A stretch of DNA of 64,000 nucleotides from Elymus sibiricus (GCA_039707655.1 CM077667.1:59363628-59427627), one strand, 5' to 3'. Shown: positions 1 through 11,240, counted from the first letter of the stretch. Numbers and translations are program-made. Notes: a model not told the origin generated them from the sequence alone.

Positions 1-74
1 GGTCAACCGACCGACAAGCCAGGCCCCTCACATCACCGCACACCCTTAGTTGTACGACTCTGCAGCGCTACTAT

Positions 75-290
75 CGAGTACCGAGGGTGACACCTCGTGA
101 AATACTCATGATGCTAGATCTGTAGCGTAGCTAGTCGGTCGGGGTTATCGAGGGTGATTCCTCCTTCACCACTCCCGATGATGTCTCTGTCGTGCAACCC
201 CTCAAGTGTGGGACCCTCGAGGGTGATTCCTCTAGGTCCACCTTGACGGTTACATCGAGCAGGTCCCTTTGAGGGTGATTCCTCAGGTTC
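75..290 (+). repeat. Degenerate GAGGGTGAYTCCTC repeat in LTR
   Basis: Four copies of a motif close to CGAGGGTGATTCCTC occur about 60-66 bp apart (near 84, 148, 213 and 269). The sequence between copies is poorly conserved. A weaker relative occurs near 878. The motif has partial dyad symmetry (GAGG...CCTC). Function unknown. Confidence 0.5.
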
Positions 291-1326
291 CGTCTTGATG
301 TTTTATACACACAGTTACTATGACCGGGTTACTGAAACATGTTGGTGATGGGTCGGCCCTGAGGGGTACCCACGTGTTGATGATGATGAGGCGTGGACTG
401 GCGAGAGAGGCCTTTGCCACACATCCTCGAGACGGGGCGACGGGACCGCAATTTATGGGCCACGCTTTCCCCGCATTAATAAAATGCTAATGGGTTGGGT
501 ATTTGATCTGAGTTGGTCGTTGGCCTTATTGCGCACCAAACCATCACGTGGGAAAGTTATGGGCACTCAGCGTCGTTGTATCAGCCGAAGCTCTTCGGAC
601 GTCAGCAATGGAGCGGCGCGCGATGGATTGGACTGGACGGTACAGCTCTTGGACTGGAGTGTACTAGGTCTGTTTCCAGCCGCGTACGCATCGTGCAGGA
701 GCGCAAGGGAAAGTGGGCCCACGAACCTGCGCGCTTAGGATTTAGACCGGCGGGCTGGCCTCTTCGTTGAGCCTAGGTGGGGCGACGACGTGCTGCTATC
801 CCGAGGCCGGGCATGACCCAGGAAAGTGTGTCCGGCCGGAGGTGATCAGGCGTGTTGGAGATGCGGTGCACCCCTTCAAGGATGATTAATCTATTCGAAT
901 AGCCATGTCCATGGTAACAGGACGACTTGGAGTTGTACCTTGACCTTATACAACTATAATTGTGACTTTAAATTGAAATGAATTGTGGCTCCGAGGTTGC
1001 TTCCTCGCAGGGAGTCGAGGAAGGATCTCTGGGCGTGGTTACTTAATAAAATTGTACAACAATATGACTATATATGAGATACCATTCTACTCTCTTCTAA
1101 TGCCGCAAGATGCTGAAGATGCTAGTCTTCGTTAGGACTAGGCCTTCCCCTCATTCTTGCTTTCTGCAGTCAGTCCAGATATAATCCCCCATTCCCTTGA
1201 TAATGATGCATACTTAGCATAGTTCTGTTGTCAGTCTTGCGAGTACTTTGGATGAGTACTCACCGCTGCTTTGCTTTCTCTTTCCCCCTCAACACGATTC
1301 TGCGTTCAGACGATGGAGCCCAGGAG

Positions 1327-1404
1327 ATGGAGTACGCCGGAGATGGCTACTACACCACCGATGGAGCCTACTACTACGTGGAGAACGCCGACGCTCAGGA
1401 GTAG
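1327..1404 (+). other. Possible micro-ORF (25 residues) in the LTR
   Basis: ATG at 1327 opens 25 codons rich in Tyr, Glu and Asp, ending at TAG 1402-1404. It follows a pyrimidine-rich stretch ending in a splice-acceptor-like ttcag near 1305. Acidic, tyrosine-rich mini-ORFs at the equivalent place in Triticeae Gypsy LTRs come to mind, but this is a recollection rather than a check. It may be chance. Confidence 0.2.
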
Positions 1405-1708
1405 TTAGGAGGTTCCCAGGCAGGAGGCCTCGCCTCTTTCGACCCGCTGCTTATGTTTGTGCTAGCCTTCTTAAGGCAAAACTTGTCTAACTTATGTCTG
1501 TACTCAGATATTATTTGCTTCCGCTGACTCGTGCTTGTCGAGCTTTGTATTCGAGCCCTCGAGGCCCCTGGCTTGTAATATGAAGCTGTATGACTTTATA
1601 TTTGTGTCTTTTGTTGTGTTGTGATATCAATCAGTGAGTCCCTAATCTTGGTCGTACGCATTGTGTGCATGATTAGCGTACGGACGAGAATGGGGGCGTC
1701 ACATGTGG

Positions 1709-2924
1709 TAAAAAGATCCTGAAAAAAAGAGAGCAGACATAGTCAGAGAGCCCCTCTCCCTCCTTCACCACCGAGCCATCATCTCTCCTCAACTCCTTTA
1801 CTCTATTGGCCTTCCTTCTAGCATTCGCCACCGCCATAAAGTATTGAGTGCTTCTATTCCCATCCCGCAGCCATGAAACATGTGATCGTTGCCTCGCCTT
1901 AATGTTCTTCTTCTCCTCTAGCTCTTCAACAACACACCACAGCCTTGCCTCCTCTCTAATCTTGTCCTCCGACACCGGGGCACACATACATTCCTCCAAG
2001 TCACTCTTAGCTTTTTTTAGGCGCCCCTCTAGCTCCCCCACTACTTCTTTGTGCCATTTCCTCATTCTTCTTGCAACACACCACATAGTTTGAGCCACAT
2101 TTGCTCCCTCTCCCAACATTCCTTCCTCCCATACTCCTTGGATTTCAGCACTACACCCCTCTTCTTTCAGCCACCATGCTTCAAACCTAAAACCCCTATC
2201 TCCCCGCCCGGTCGTTCTCCCCTCCCCTTGAGTGCATACAATTACCGGCCGATGGTCCGAGTGACGTGGTGTTCCATTGATCACAATATAGTCTGGGAAC
2301 ATCTCACACAAGCAGGATTGACCGTGGCTCGATCTAGCCTTTCACATATGTCGTTGTTGATATCCTTACTATGGTTCCTCCAAGTGTACTTATCCCCTGT
2401 GTAGCCAATATCAGTGAGATCACACGCTTCCAAGGCTCCCCGAAAGTCATTATTTGTGGCCGCATCACCCCTCCAACCTTACCATCATCCGAAAGAATTT
2501 CATTGAAATCTCCTAGACATAACCACGGTCGTCCATCCTGGTGTTGTTGCCCCAAGATTCTTAGCGTACGCCATGTTTCTCTCTTCCGCTCCGTGACTGA
2601 CTTACCGTACACACCTGTCATCCTCCACAATCTTCCGTCCTCTTCCCTCACATCCACATCTACGTGTCTCCTGCCATACAATCTCAACGGTACGTCAATC
2701 CCCCTCCGCCAAAACAACGCCACACCCCTGCTTCTTCCCTTCGAATTCCAAGCCATCATATGAACAAGGCTAAGCATCCACCTGAATCTCTCAAGCTCTT
2801 TTGCCGTCAACTTAGTCTCCGCCAGAAACACAATGTCGGGATCCTCCACCCTCCCCAAGTCGAGGAGGCTGCGAACTGCCGGGCCATTCCCGAGCCCCCG
2901 GCAGTTCCAACCAATCAGTTTCAT
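1709..2924 (-). pseudogene. LINE ORF2, APE-type endonuclease domain, frameshifted and interrupted
   Basis: Starts MKLIGWNCRGLGN, the classic N-terminus of a plant LINE endonuclease. It continues with DIVFLAETKL (catalytic E), GVYGKS, WLCLGDFNEIL (GDFNE motif) and, after a frameshift near 2440-2410, NGTPRHSDHRPVIV (SDHRP motif). The endonuclease would nick target DNA to prime reverse transcription. After it comes the usual linker, ending at SDYVCSLFF. The RT domain is cut away at 1704. The start codon overlaps the ORF1 stop, which suggests coupled re-initiation in the parent element. Confidence 0.8.
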
Positions 2925-4434
2925 TGCTCCCGACGGGGCTGCTCTGACAGCCCGGCCGATATGCTAGTGTTGTTTACAGCCTCCACAAAAGCATCCACCC
3001 GGTCAGCCTTCACCTCTTCTGCCATATTGCCCTTCTTATGGTCTCTCTCCTTCTCCTGCTCCAATATGCTTCTCTTCTGTCCCAGCACCTGCTCCCTCTC
3101 GCTTGCCCTACCCTTCAGATTCTCCCTCCCCTCTCTTCCCTGCTTCTTGTAACGTTTGCCATCCACCTTCCTCCCTTGTCCACCCGCAGATTTGCTCTTT
3201 TCCGCACCTGCTCCCTCACTTCTCCTCTCTCCTCCATGCAGGACCTTATGACCCTTCGGATCCACCAACATCTCACTCGCCTGCTCCCCCTTCATATCCC
3301 CTTGATCACCTCTAATGGCTGGCACCACATAGCTCTCCTTATTCTTGCCCACACTCCCTCCTTCTTCCAACAACAACTTCCTTGGGGTGCCCGCCCTTTC
3401 TCGCACGTATCCAGCTTTGGGTGGGTTTGTCACTTCCTCTCCTCCGTCCATCTTACCGTCAGCACGTCCGCTAGACCGGGAGTCACTCTTTCGCCAGGAT
3501 AGACTGTCACTGCCACTTTCGGATCTTTGACTTGATCTGCTATAGCCGAGGGTTCTGCCCCCTCCATCCCCACGCCTTGCGCTACGCCAAAACCCCTCCT
3601 CTGATCCAGTTCTCCTCAGCCCCATATCTGCTTTCAGCCATCGGCCAAATTGCGGTGCTTCCCCTTTCTTCAGTTTTATTAGGCAGTCTTTCTCCTCATG
3701 CCCAATCATACCGCTGGTGTAGCAGAAATCGGGGAGGTATTCATATTCAAATCGGCACCATCCTCCCTCCTCTTCCCCCCCTTCTCACTCCCAGTTCCTC
3801 CAACCTTCCTCAATTCAGCCCCATGATCCTTCTTCTCCTCTTCATCGAGCGTGACCCCCCTCATGAGCGGCTTGTTAATAAGCATTCTGATCTTGATCCT
3901 CAAGAACTTCCCAATAGCGTTTCCATCAGCTGCGGTATCCGCTTCCACAAACTGGCCAATTATGTTCCCGATCTCCTTGGCAGAATCAACATTCATCATG
4001 CCTAGAGGAAGATTAAAGACTCGGACCCAGATTGGTATGTTGATGAACTCATAGTCCTCCAATCTTTTGCTCGGGATAAAATCCTCAACCACGACCAACT
4101 CCTTGTCAAACATCCATGGGCCGCAATCTATTGCCTTCCTCTTCCCAGATTCCTGGAAGAACGTGAAGAGAAACATATTCTCCCCCACCTCCTTACAACC
4201 AATTCCTTTGATGGGGCACCACGCTTTACCTAAGGACAGTTTCACCGCATCTGGATGTGCAAGTTTCTCCGAGATCACCTTCCCCACCGTCTGCGCCTCG
4301 CCAGTACTCCCCTTCTCCTTGGCTGAGATCTTGATCCTGACCCCCTTCCTCTCCTCCTCCGACAGCTTCAGGCCCTTCATCAATCCGGCAACTCCTTCCA
4401 TCACTGCTTCCCCCCACTCCCCTCTGGCCTCCAC
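2921..4434 (-). pseudogene. LINE ORF1 (gag-like, DUF4283 plus zinc knuckle), frameshifted
   Basis: ORF1 of plant LINEs encodes an RNA-binding protein that packages LINE RNA. The first part (4434-3706) has a DUF4283-like region, including the stretch FLFTFFQESGKRKAIDCGPW and the typical IPIWVRVFNLPLGMM. A frameshift between about 3790 and 3745 moves the reading frame. The second part (from about 3745) holds the zinc-knuckle region, in which the second expected Cys reads Ser (C-Y-T-S-G-M-I-G-H-E-E-K-D-C), then a long low-complexity basic and Ser/Gly-rich tail. The ORF1 stop TGA overlaps the ORF2 start in ATGA at 2924-2921. Confidence 0.75.
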
Positions 4435-4665
4435 CTAGGGTTAGGGTGTCTTACGACCGCGCGCTCCCAGGAAACACACAGAAGGCTTATGGTGGAAAGG
4501 ACAGTATGAGGATCGCTTGACCGCTGAAACGAAAGACCACCAGGGCGAGGGCAAATCACCAGATCGGGACCAGATCGGAGTCCACGGGATCGGGGAACAG
4601 GAACCCTAGGCCCTGGACGTGATCGCCTCCGCAATCGCCGGACAGGGAACGCCAACCGTCACCTA

Positions 4666-5040
4666 TTGGGACGGACTCAAGTCTGTCATATTATTCATAG
4701 GAAGGGGAATCATGAGCATCCTTTGAGCGTCAATTGTCTCACCAACTATTCATTCCAAAAATTTATGACTGGATCAATGAGACCGCACACCTTTGACAGA
4801 AGAGGCCCTGTTATAGGAGTAATAACTTTTCTGTTTGCACAATTGGGTATCCATGCATTTTCCGAGATATCAATATTTTGTTCATTTTCAACTCGTCAGA
4901 TATAACCATTTTCCAGAGAATTAACTTCAACCATAATGCTTTGCCAAGTAAAAGAGAAACTTTTTATAGACTTGCATTCATTAAATTGTCCTCTTGAAAA
5001 TATTTTGCTCTCGATATAGTGACATATAAAGAATTATCCA
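4666..5040. other. Unannotated intergenic stretch
   Basis: AT-rich sequence with no convincing ORF, repeat or terminus. Confidence 0.5.
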
Positions 5041-6210
5041 GAAGACGCCACAGTGCCCTAGGCTCACGTACGTACCGTGTCAGAGAGAGGGAGAGCAGAC
5101 ACGTTTGAAGCTACGTAGCACGCGCGTGCTTGCGAGAAGGCTCCACGCCGCCGGCCGTACCGTACGACCCCGGATCGCCCAGCTTCGAGCAGGAGCAAAG
5201 GTAAAAAAAGGAACGGACGGAGTCTACCCGTTTTTGCGGCAGCAAAACGACTTATCACGTCAGCGAAGCTTGGTCTGCACCCACCTCACGCACCTGCTTA
5301 CCGACCCCGTGTGTGCGTGCGTCGGTGGCTCCCGAGGGATGATATGGACAGGGAAGCCGCCGGTTGATCTGCGGCGCGGCGGAGGCCGGCGGCCTAGAGC
5401 GCGCCGTGAGGGCGTCTCCGGCCTCCTCGGGGGGCAGAGCCTGAGGAGCCGGCCGTCGTGTCTCACTCGCACCACCGCATCAGATCGACCATCATCAGAT
5501 CCATATCCAGGTACCATCTCTCTCCCGGCCGGCGGCGGCTGATTTCGATACGTGCCCTCGTCTCTCGGTCACTTCCGACCGATCTGTCTTCTAATTACCC
5601 CCCGCCTTCATTATTCGATTTGATTGAACGCGGTGCAAATTTCTCACTATCTTAATACTGGCTACTGCATACACATATGTATTTGGTCTGCCCTCCCATT
5701 CTAGCTACTATCTTTGCTTACGCGTATGGATTTGGGGTATAGTATGCAGGGAGGACCGACCCACGTACGCTGTATATCCCCACCACCATACGGATACGGC
5801 TGACATTTTTGTACTACTAACAAACTTACTAACGCAGGATGTGATGCTGGAAGACATGAAGCGGCCATCTGCCTGAATTATGATGGATATCTGTCAGGTT
5901 TATTTACTCTACTCGCTGTGTTTGATTAAATCTAGAAATTTCCGTTCGCAGCAGTCCGGTCATGTCTTGTAATATGTTCCGTTTGATGCTTGTACAGCTG
6001 CAGGTCATGAGATGATTGCAGGTGCAAAAGTAAAAGGTACTAGAGCTGATGAATGTGGCTTTATTACTTCTTGTATATGTGGTCAGTGATCCTCTTTTAT
6101 TACATTTATCAATCAGCACCCATGGCAAAACGTCTTCCGTACGAGGTTGCTGATGTTCGACAACTACTCGGTGTTCCTGAAAGTAGCTCCATTCCTTTTG
6201 TGAAACTGGT
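5041..6210 (+). other. GC-rich, possibly transcribed region (putative 5' exon/promoter)
   Basis: 5060-5510 is GC-rich and resembles a grass gene 5' region. It ends in a good donor-like site (CATATCCAG followed by GTACCATC at about 5512). Downstream there are acceptor-like and short exon-like blocks (ctaacgcag near 5838, cagctgcag near 6003, atcaatcag near 6116). No long coding frame connects them. It could be the 5' end of a non-coding transcript or a gene remnant. Confidence 0.25.
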
Positions 6211-6611
6211 ATACTGATCTGGACTACATTCTCACATTAGTTAGCATTTTACCCATTTCTCACTGCTGCCTTGCTTCGGTACCACATCTACTGCCACGCT
6301 GACATGTTAACCGTAAGTTGTCATCAGAACCCATAGATGTTCATACATACTCGTACAAAGTAGGAAAACGGAAAAGGCAACCTCATTCATAACAGTATTG
6401 ATGCAAGCGCATATCCCGCAAAATCAGCAAGCCAATTCACTTGTGGCCGGAAAATTGACACTAAACTAGAGATGTATTTGCACTAGGCTGTACCCGTCCG
6501 TCCGCTCTTCATCCCCACATAACAGGGTCAAGACATGCAACGTGCTGGCATTCAACTCTACATGTCTGTGCATGCAATAGCCAGTAACAAAACACTATTT
6601 GAATGTCCCAT

Positions 6612-6783
6612 CAGGGGGAAGACCAGAACCATGTATAAGACCAACAAAACTAAACTTCAGCTATCCTCAAAACATGCTTGTAGAGGTCCCTGCCCACCAG
6701 GGGGAAGACCAGAACCATGTATCAGACCAACAAAACTTAACTTCAGCTATCCTCCGGACATGCTTGTAGAGGCCCCTGCCAAC
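6612..6783. repeat. 86-bp tandem duplication
   Basis: Two adjacent copies starting caggggg-aagaccagaacc (6612 and 6698) differ at a few positions. They lie downstream of the minus-strand gene ending at 7329, possibly in its 3' untranslated region. Confidence 0.85.
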
Positions 6784-7328
6784 TTGCTCATCATTCCCGA
6801 CCTTTCTCTGCAATTCAGAGCAAAAATAAATAAATAAGGCAATGGCTAATTTGTGGCAGGACCACCACAGCTGGGTCTAATAGGTGCGTACATGCTAAAA
6901 CCAGTGCTTATTGCATGTTATCCAAATAGATAAAAAAAATGCTGCAAGACCCATGTACCAGATTTCTATCATTGGAAAAGAACCTACTCCTAATATTATC
7001 CAACACATTCCTAAAACTGAAGACACAGCTCATAGCGATCCAAATTTTCACTAGGCATACAACGGTGTCCCTCGAGATTGGATTATCTTGTTTAGAACTG
7101 TGGCCAACTGGGCGCATGCCCAAGAGGTTGTGTCTCATGGCTTGACACCAAATTTTTGACATCACAGCTGCATAGTTCCATGGTGGCATTTACCTCTACT
7201 GTTCTATATATAAATAGACATAGATATCCATTGTGCACCATGGATAAATGGTTAAACAAGCCAATATCCTATCCTATTGTTCCAGAATATTAGGCACTTA
7301 TTTTAGATCAGAAAAGTAACAACCTTGG

Positions 7329-9461
7329 CTAAAAATCGGTGTGCTCGGTGTAGTTCTTCCATGCATACTGAAGCCTGCATAAAAATGTAACCGTTTACGA
7401 TCAGATAACAGTTTAAAAGAAATGAACAAAATTCACAGTTTAGATACTCACGATCCCGACATGTCTGTGTGTACAATAAGCTGGCATATGAGCTTTGATA
7501 TAAAGGTAGAATGCACGTATGCAGAAACATATTCAAGATCTTCCAGGTTATGCATGCATTGGTCTCCATTTGCCTACACCACAGCAGCATAGATCATGAT
7601 GTCAGATGAAAATTAACAGTAACATGTAGAATACTCACATTATGGGTTAAACTTACCTTCCTTTCCCCTCCATGCGCATGGAAGTTTCTTAGGAACCGAA
7701 AAAGCTCTGCTGCATTCTTGTCATCATAGACTGGTGCAGTGTTTTTTGGGTCCCTCGTCTTGTAGGTCAGCACCTTTACGAGCACTGCCGTGTTGTCATG
7801 AAGCGTCTGGTGAATCCAAGCGTCAACAGCTATACCTGCTAGTGCGCTGTCAACGAGCTGTCGTTCTGTCTGACCCATGCTTTCATACGCTTGATAAAGC
7901 TCAAAGATGAAGATTATCCGTTGTCTTGCAGAGCAGAGTGCTGGGTGATTTTCAAGAAACTTCAAGAACTCTTCCTCGGTTGGCGCCGGTGTAGAAAGAC
8001 CACCAGGATTCTTCATCCCAGTGTATAGTTCTTTGATGTAGTGAATGGGGCCACCGTGGTCTTTAAAATGACATACCAATAGGTCTGCCAGAGTTGACAA
8101 ATCCAACAACAGGTTGGCGTATGTTCCGTCGTACGTGGCTTCCCGGGTGATGCGACACCTGTGCCCACTCAACCTCAGATCCTGCATAGTGAACTTTCCC
8201 CCCCAACTCTTGTTGCGCTTGTGGGTCTTAACTACAACCTCGATGAAGCCACGCCATAGGTTAACTCCATACTTGGTGCAAACAGTAATTTTTCGTCCAC
8301 TGCGTGGTTTATGCTCCCTGACGGCTCCATACAAATGCACATATTGCTTCACAGATATCTCTTCAGGAAACTTTTGTTTACATACACAAAAGAAAAGGAA
8401 CAGGGTAAGAATAACAAAAAGATCTCTTCAGGAAACTTTTGTTTACATACACAAAAGAAAAGGAACAGGGTAAGAATAACGAAAAGATGTTGATGATATC
8501 GTATTGTGATGCTTTGAACATGTTACATCCTAACATCTACTCTTGCTTCCAGTATGCCTTTGAGATTCGTGTTGCCTCTAGTAAGAATCGCATTCTTAAT
8601 CAATGATAAGCTATATATTATTTTGGATTCATAACAGACATTGGTGCAGGAGACGTAATAAAGATGCTGGTGCATGAGATCTTTTTAATATATATCAAAG
8701 CTTAATCTGTGAGTGTTAAACACATAATGGTTGCAAAACCTACCAACTAATCGACTTTCTAGGCCAAGAGAAAACAAAATAACAGCATCACCTATCATAA
8801 CTGTCACTTTATCTATGACAAACCTATGGATATTTAATATTTCACCCTGTCCTCACAGCTTCTTTTGGTTGTTTACTACTCCCTCCGTACCAAAATATAA
8901 GACGTTTCCAAGTTCAAATTCAACTGGCTTATATTTTGGTACAGAGGTAGTACTTAGCATTCATATTGTCCAGTGGGAAATGAGTGCAAATGCTTGCTAA
9001 ATGAGAAAACATTACATAGTTTTTATTCGTTTTATCTCTGGGTAAGTTGCATACATGAACATGTTGTGACTTATAAGTTATGACATATTTTTGGCAAAAG
9101 GGGCACTTACCAGAATTCCTAGAAGCCACTGGGGCCACACCATAACCATTAACATCCATGCTAGACGACGTATCAGATCAGATGCGAATTGAAGAAATCC
9201 TGCTATGATATAGATTGAAATAATTGCCAAAGGTGTTTGCAGCATCCTTTCCAGAATCAGCTGACAGAGAACGTCCTCCTTGCACTTTTCCGTGATCCAA
9301 TCAAGATTGACGCAAAGCCAGATACCCCAGAATGCCAGCATAAGTCTCATCCTCCAGAGTGCTTCAAGTTTCCCTAAAAAGGAGGTCTTGACTTTATGCA
9401 GAACGTCATATCGAGCCGGCTCCTGGGCCTGGCCTTTTTGTTTCTTTTTTGGTTTTGCCAT
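7329..9461 (-). CDS. Four-exon gene: membrane protein with KEN-like C-terminal domain
   Basis: Exons on the minus strand: 9461-9111, 8370-7657, 7573-7452 and 7374-7329, all joined at GT/AG sites in compatible phase, giving 410 residues. Donors include CTG|GTAAGT, AAG|GTAAGT and ATC|GTGAGT; acceptors include GGTGTAG and TTATGCAG. The N-terminus is a Lys/Gln-rich tract (MAKPKKKQKG). It is followed by two or three hydrophobic segments (about residues 38-54, 78-97 and 103-117), suggesting an endomembrane anchor. The rest is soluble. Its end, with FRFLRNFHAHG and then an aromatic helical tail, resembles by eye the KEN ribonuclease domain of IRE1 and RNase L (pattern LLR-IRN-x-H). No kinase domain is present. 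The KEN assignment is tentative; a grass-specific protein of unknown function is the alternative. The exon structure itself is well supported. Confidence 0.6.
8357..8486. repeat. 65-bp tandem duplication spanning a splice acceptor
   Basis: The block starting atctcttcaggaaac at 8357 is repeated at 8422 with one or two differences. Copy 1 contains the acceptor of exon 2 of the minus-strand gene (exon begins at 8370). Copy 2 therefore places a duplicate acceptor plus exon start inside the intron. Confidence 0.85.
8877..8952. mobile_element. Stowaway MITE (Tc1/Mariner) in intron 1
   Basis: Inverted termini ctccctccgtaccaaaatat and atattttggtacagaggtag (8879-8950) flanked by TA on both sides. At about 72 bp it is a short Triticeae-type Stowaway. 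It lies in the first intron (9110-8371) of the KEN-like gene. Confidence 0.85.
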
Positions 9462-10200
9462 CTGTTAAACATGATTTCATAAAGTATCAAGCAAACAGCA
9501 CATTTCCAAAAGCATCTTAGTTATCTATACTATTGTGGTCACAAATTCAGATAGCTCAATTTGACATGTATTATGCACTGCATATACATGGGTTTATCCT
9601 AATACTATCAACGCATTGATCTTAAACAGAGCAGAGGCATCATGCATACCATAAGCATATACATAGAGATTCTGGATTCAACAAGTACACGAATATAACA
9701 AATTAAACAACTCCATGTTGGACCATCACCCACTGCCATCGCCTAATTCATGATGGTGATAAAAGATTACATCTAATAGAACTACTAAAAAATGCTTACT
9801 CTGACCAGTGAAGATGCATTATTTTGCGAAGTGTTTTATTATGGATCAACTAATATATGGAGATCAATCTAGCGGTTTGAAGAAGCTAATTGAGATGAAA
9901 AATAACTAAGCAGGGCGGATCTAGATGCACCTGCACATGCAGAAATAGGGAGGAGCCAATTACCCTGGCTCAAAGGACAGGATCACAGCAAAGGATGAAA
10001 AAGAAATAGGACTACAAAAAAATAATCTCTGGGAACTCCATATGAGGTAGGATATTGGGACCTGGAGTATGCACCACAGATACATTGGTTTATGCCTAAC
10101 ATTGTCAACACATTGATAGTATAACAGAACAGAGGCATCATCTTACCCTAAGCATATACACATCGATGCCGGATCCGAAGATCAAAGAAAAAGAAAAACA
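9462..10200. other. Intergenic stretch with a dispersed duplicated segment
   Basis: No gene seen. A segment of about 80 bp near 9588-9668 (gggtttatcctaatactatc ... gcatatacatag) recurs in diverged form near 10086-10165. A short tandem duplication of caacggtgcactacaaagg occurs at 10265-10345. Confidence 0.5.
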
Positions 10201-10548
10201 ACAGCCCTAATGGCTGCAGCACAACACTCCATACCAACCAAACTAGACAACGCAGCTCCGACTCCAACGGTGCACTACAAAGGAAAAACAAGGGCTCCGA
10301 CTACAACGGTGCACTACAGTGCACTACAAAGGAAAAACAAGGCAAGGTTGGCGTCACGGAGGATCACCGAACGAACCGCCTGTCACGCGTCATCGTATAC
10401 CACCGGCTCCAACTCCAACACTACACAAGTAAGGAACATACATTTGCACGGCGCAACTAACACCCAACATTGTTACAAAGCATATCTTCAGCGTAACCAA
10501 ATTACACAAGTAACGAGTAGTGAAAAGGGAACAGGTAACGGACTGAAG

Positions 10549-11220
10549 CTACCTTAGGCTCTCGAGTCTCCACAACCCCTGGACGACCTCCTGCTCGAGG
10601 CCCGGGTACTCGCTGTCAGCGTTCTCCGCCGTGATGACGACGATGTCGTCCTTCCTGGTGCGCAGGCCGTGCAGGCGCAGTCAAAATCTGTGTATCGAGG
10701 GGGAAGAGGTGAAACAGGGGTTAGGGTTTTGGGCTTACTTCTTCCGCCCGTCTGTCGAGCCCGAGAAATCGACGAACCCGCGGGTACGGAGGCGGGCCGC
10801 AGGTGGGAGACGCCGAGGCGGACCAGGCGCGGTGGCGTGGCCGAAGCTCAGCGAAGCGCGAAGCCGTTGCCCAGCGCGGTGACGACGCGGGGAGGACCTG
10901 AGGTGGCGCAGAGGGAGGGACCCGAGGCGGAGACGGGCAGCCGCGTCGTCGTCGCGGGGAGGAGCCGCCGCAGGCCGAGGGAAGGGTCCGGAGGCGGAGG
11001 CGGGGCCGTCGGAGGAGATTGCGGTGGCGGCAGCGGCACTCGCGACGGCCGCGGTGTCGCCGCAGGGAGGCGCCGCCGCGGGCTTCAGGAGGAGAGCGGG
11101 GGAGGAACCCGGAGGCGGAGGCGGGGCCCGCGTAGGAGGATGCGGAGGCGGAGGCCGAGGCCGAGGCGGAGGCGACGCCGGCGGCGGTGGTGCTCGCGAC
11201 GGCGGCGGTGGTCGCCGCAC
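10549..11220 (-). CDS. Possible two-exon Pro/Ala-rich protein gene
   Basis: Exon 1 from ATG 11220 to 10739, donor GTAAGC; intron 10738-10655 (84 nt); exon 2 10654-10549 ending in TAG. The frame continues across this splice and gives 195 residues. The first 150 residues are low-complexity Pro/Ala/Arg. The C-terminal 35 or so look like normal protein (DDIVVITAENADSEYPGLEQ). The region is a strong CpG-rich island, typical of a grass 5' end. It could instead be the promoter and 5' leader of the gene at 9461-7329, with the short C-terminal frame fortuitous. No family recognised. Confidence 0.3.
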
Positions 11221-11240
11221 GGAAGACGCGCCGTGCGCTT
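10940..11240. repeat. Internal duplication in GC-rich exon
   Basis: On the minus strand the blocks around 11230-11190 and 11070-11030 both read TGCGGCGAC...CCGTCGCGAG. GGCCCCGCCTCCGCCTCCGG-type units also recur. This is a diverged tandem duplication of roughly 160 bp that generates the low-complexity protein sequence. Confidence 0.5.

Larger units (their letters stand above)
1..1703. mobile_element. LTR retrotransposon end (LTR fragment, probably Gypsy)
   Basis: The right boundary is a typical LTR terminus (gggggcgtcaca, ending in CA at 1703) that abuts LINE coding sequence, so this element inserted into the LINE. The left end is outside the window, so the TSD (expected partner of tgtgg at 1704-1708) cannot be checked. 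No gag or pol coding is visible. A TATA-like ctatatatga lies near 1067, and AATAAA-type signals occur near 477 and 1044. Orientation is not settled: the plus reading has the TATA and a conserved-looking micro-ORF, while the minus reading would start TGTGACGCCCCC, also common for plant Gypsy LTRs. Family not identified. Confidence 0.6.
1704..4665 (-). mobile_element. LINE (RIX) retrotransposon, 5' part
   Basis: A minus-strand non-LTR element with 5' leader (about 4665-4435), ORF1 (4434-2921) and the endonuclease part of ORF2 (2924-1709). The reverse transcriptase half is missing because the left LTR element interrupts it at 1703/1704. The remainder is probably beyond the left edge. LINEs are normally 5'-truncated, so finding the 5' end with the 3' end displaced agrees with insertion rather than failed reverse transcription. 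Both ORFs carry frameshifts, so the copy is dead. The exact 5' boundary is uncertain. Confidence 0.8.

Noticed and set aside
6122..6187. Short plus-strand ORF starting MAKRLPYEVADVRQ
   Set aside because: Only 21 codons before TAG. No continuation or recognisable family.
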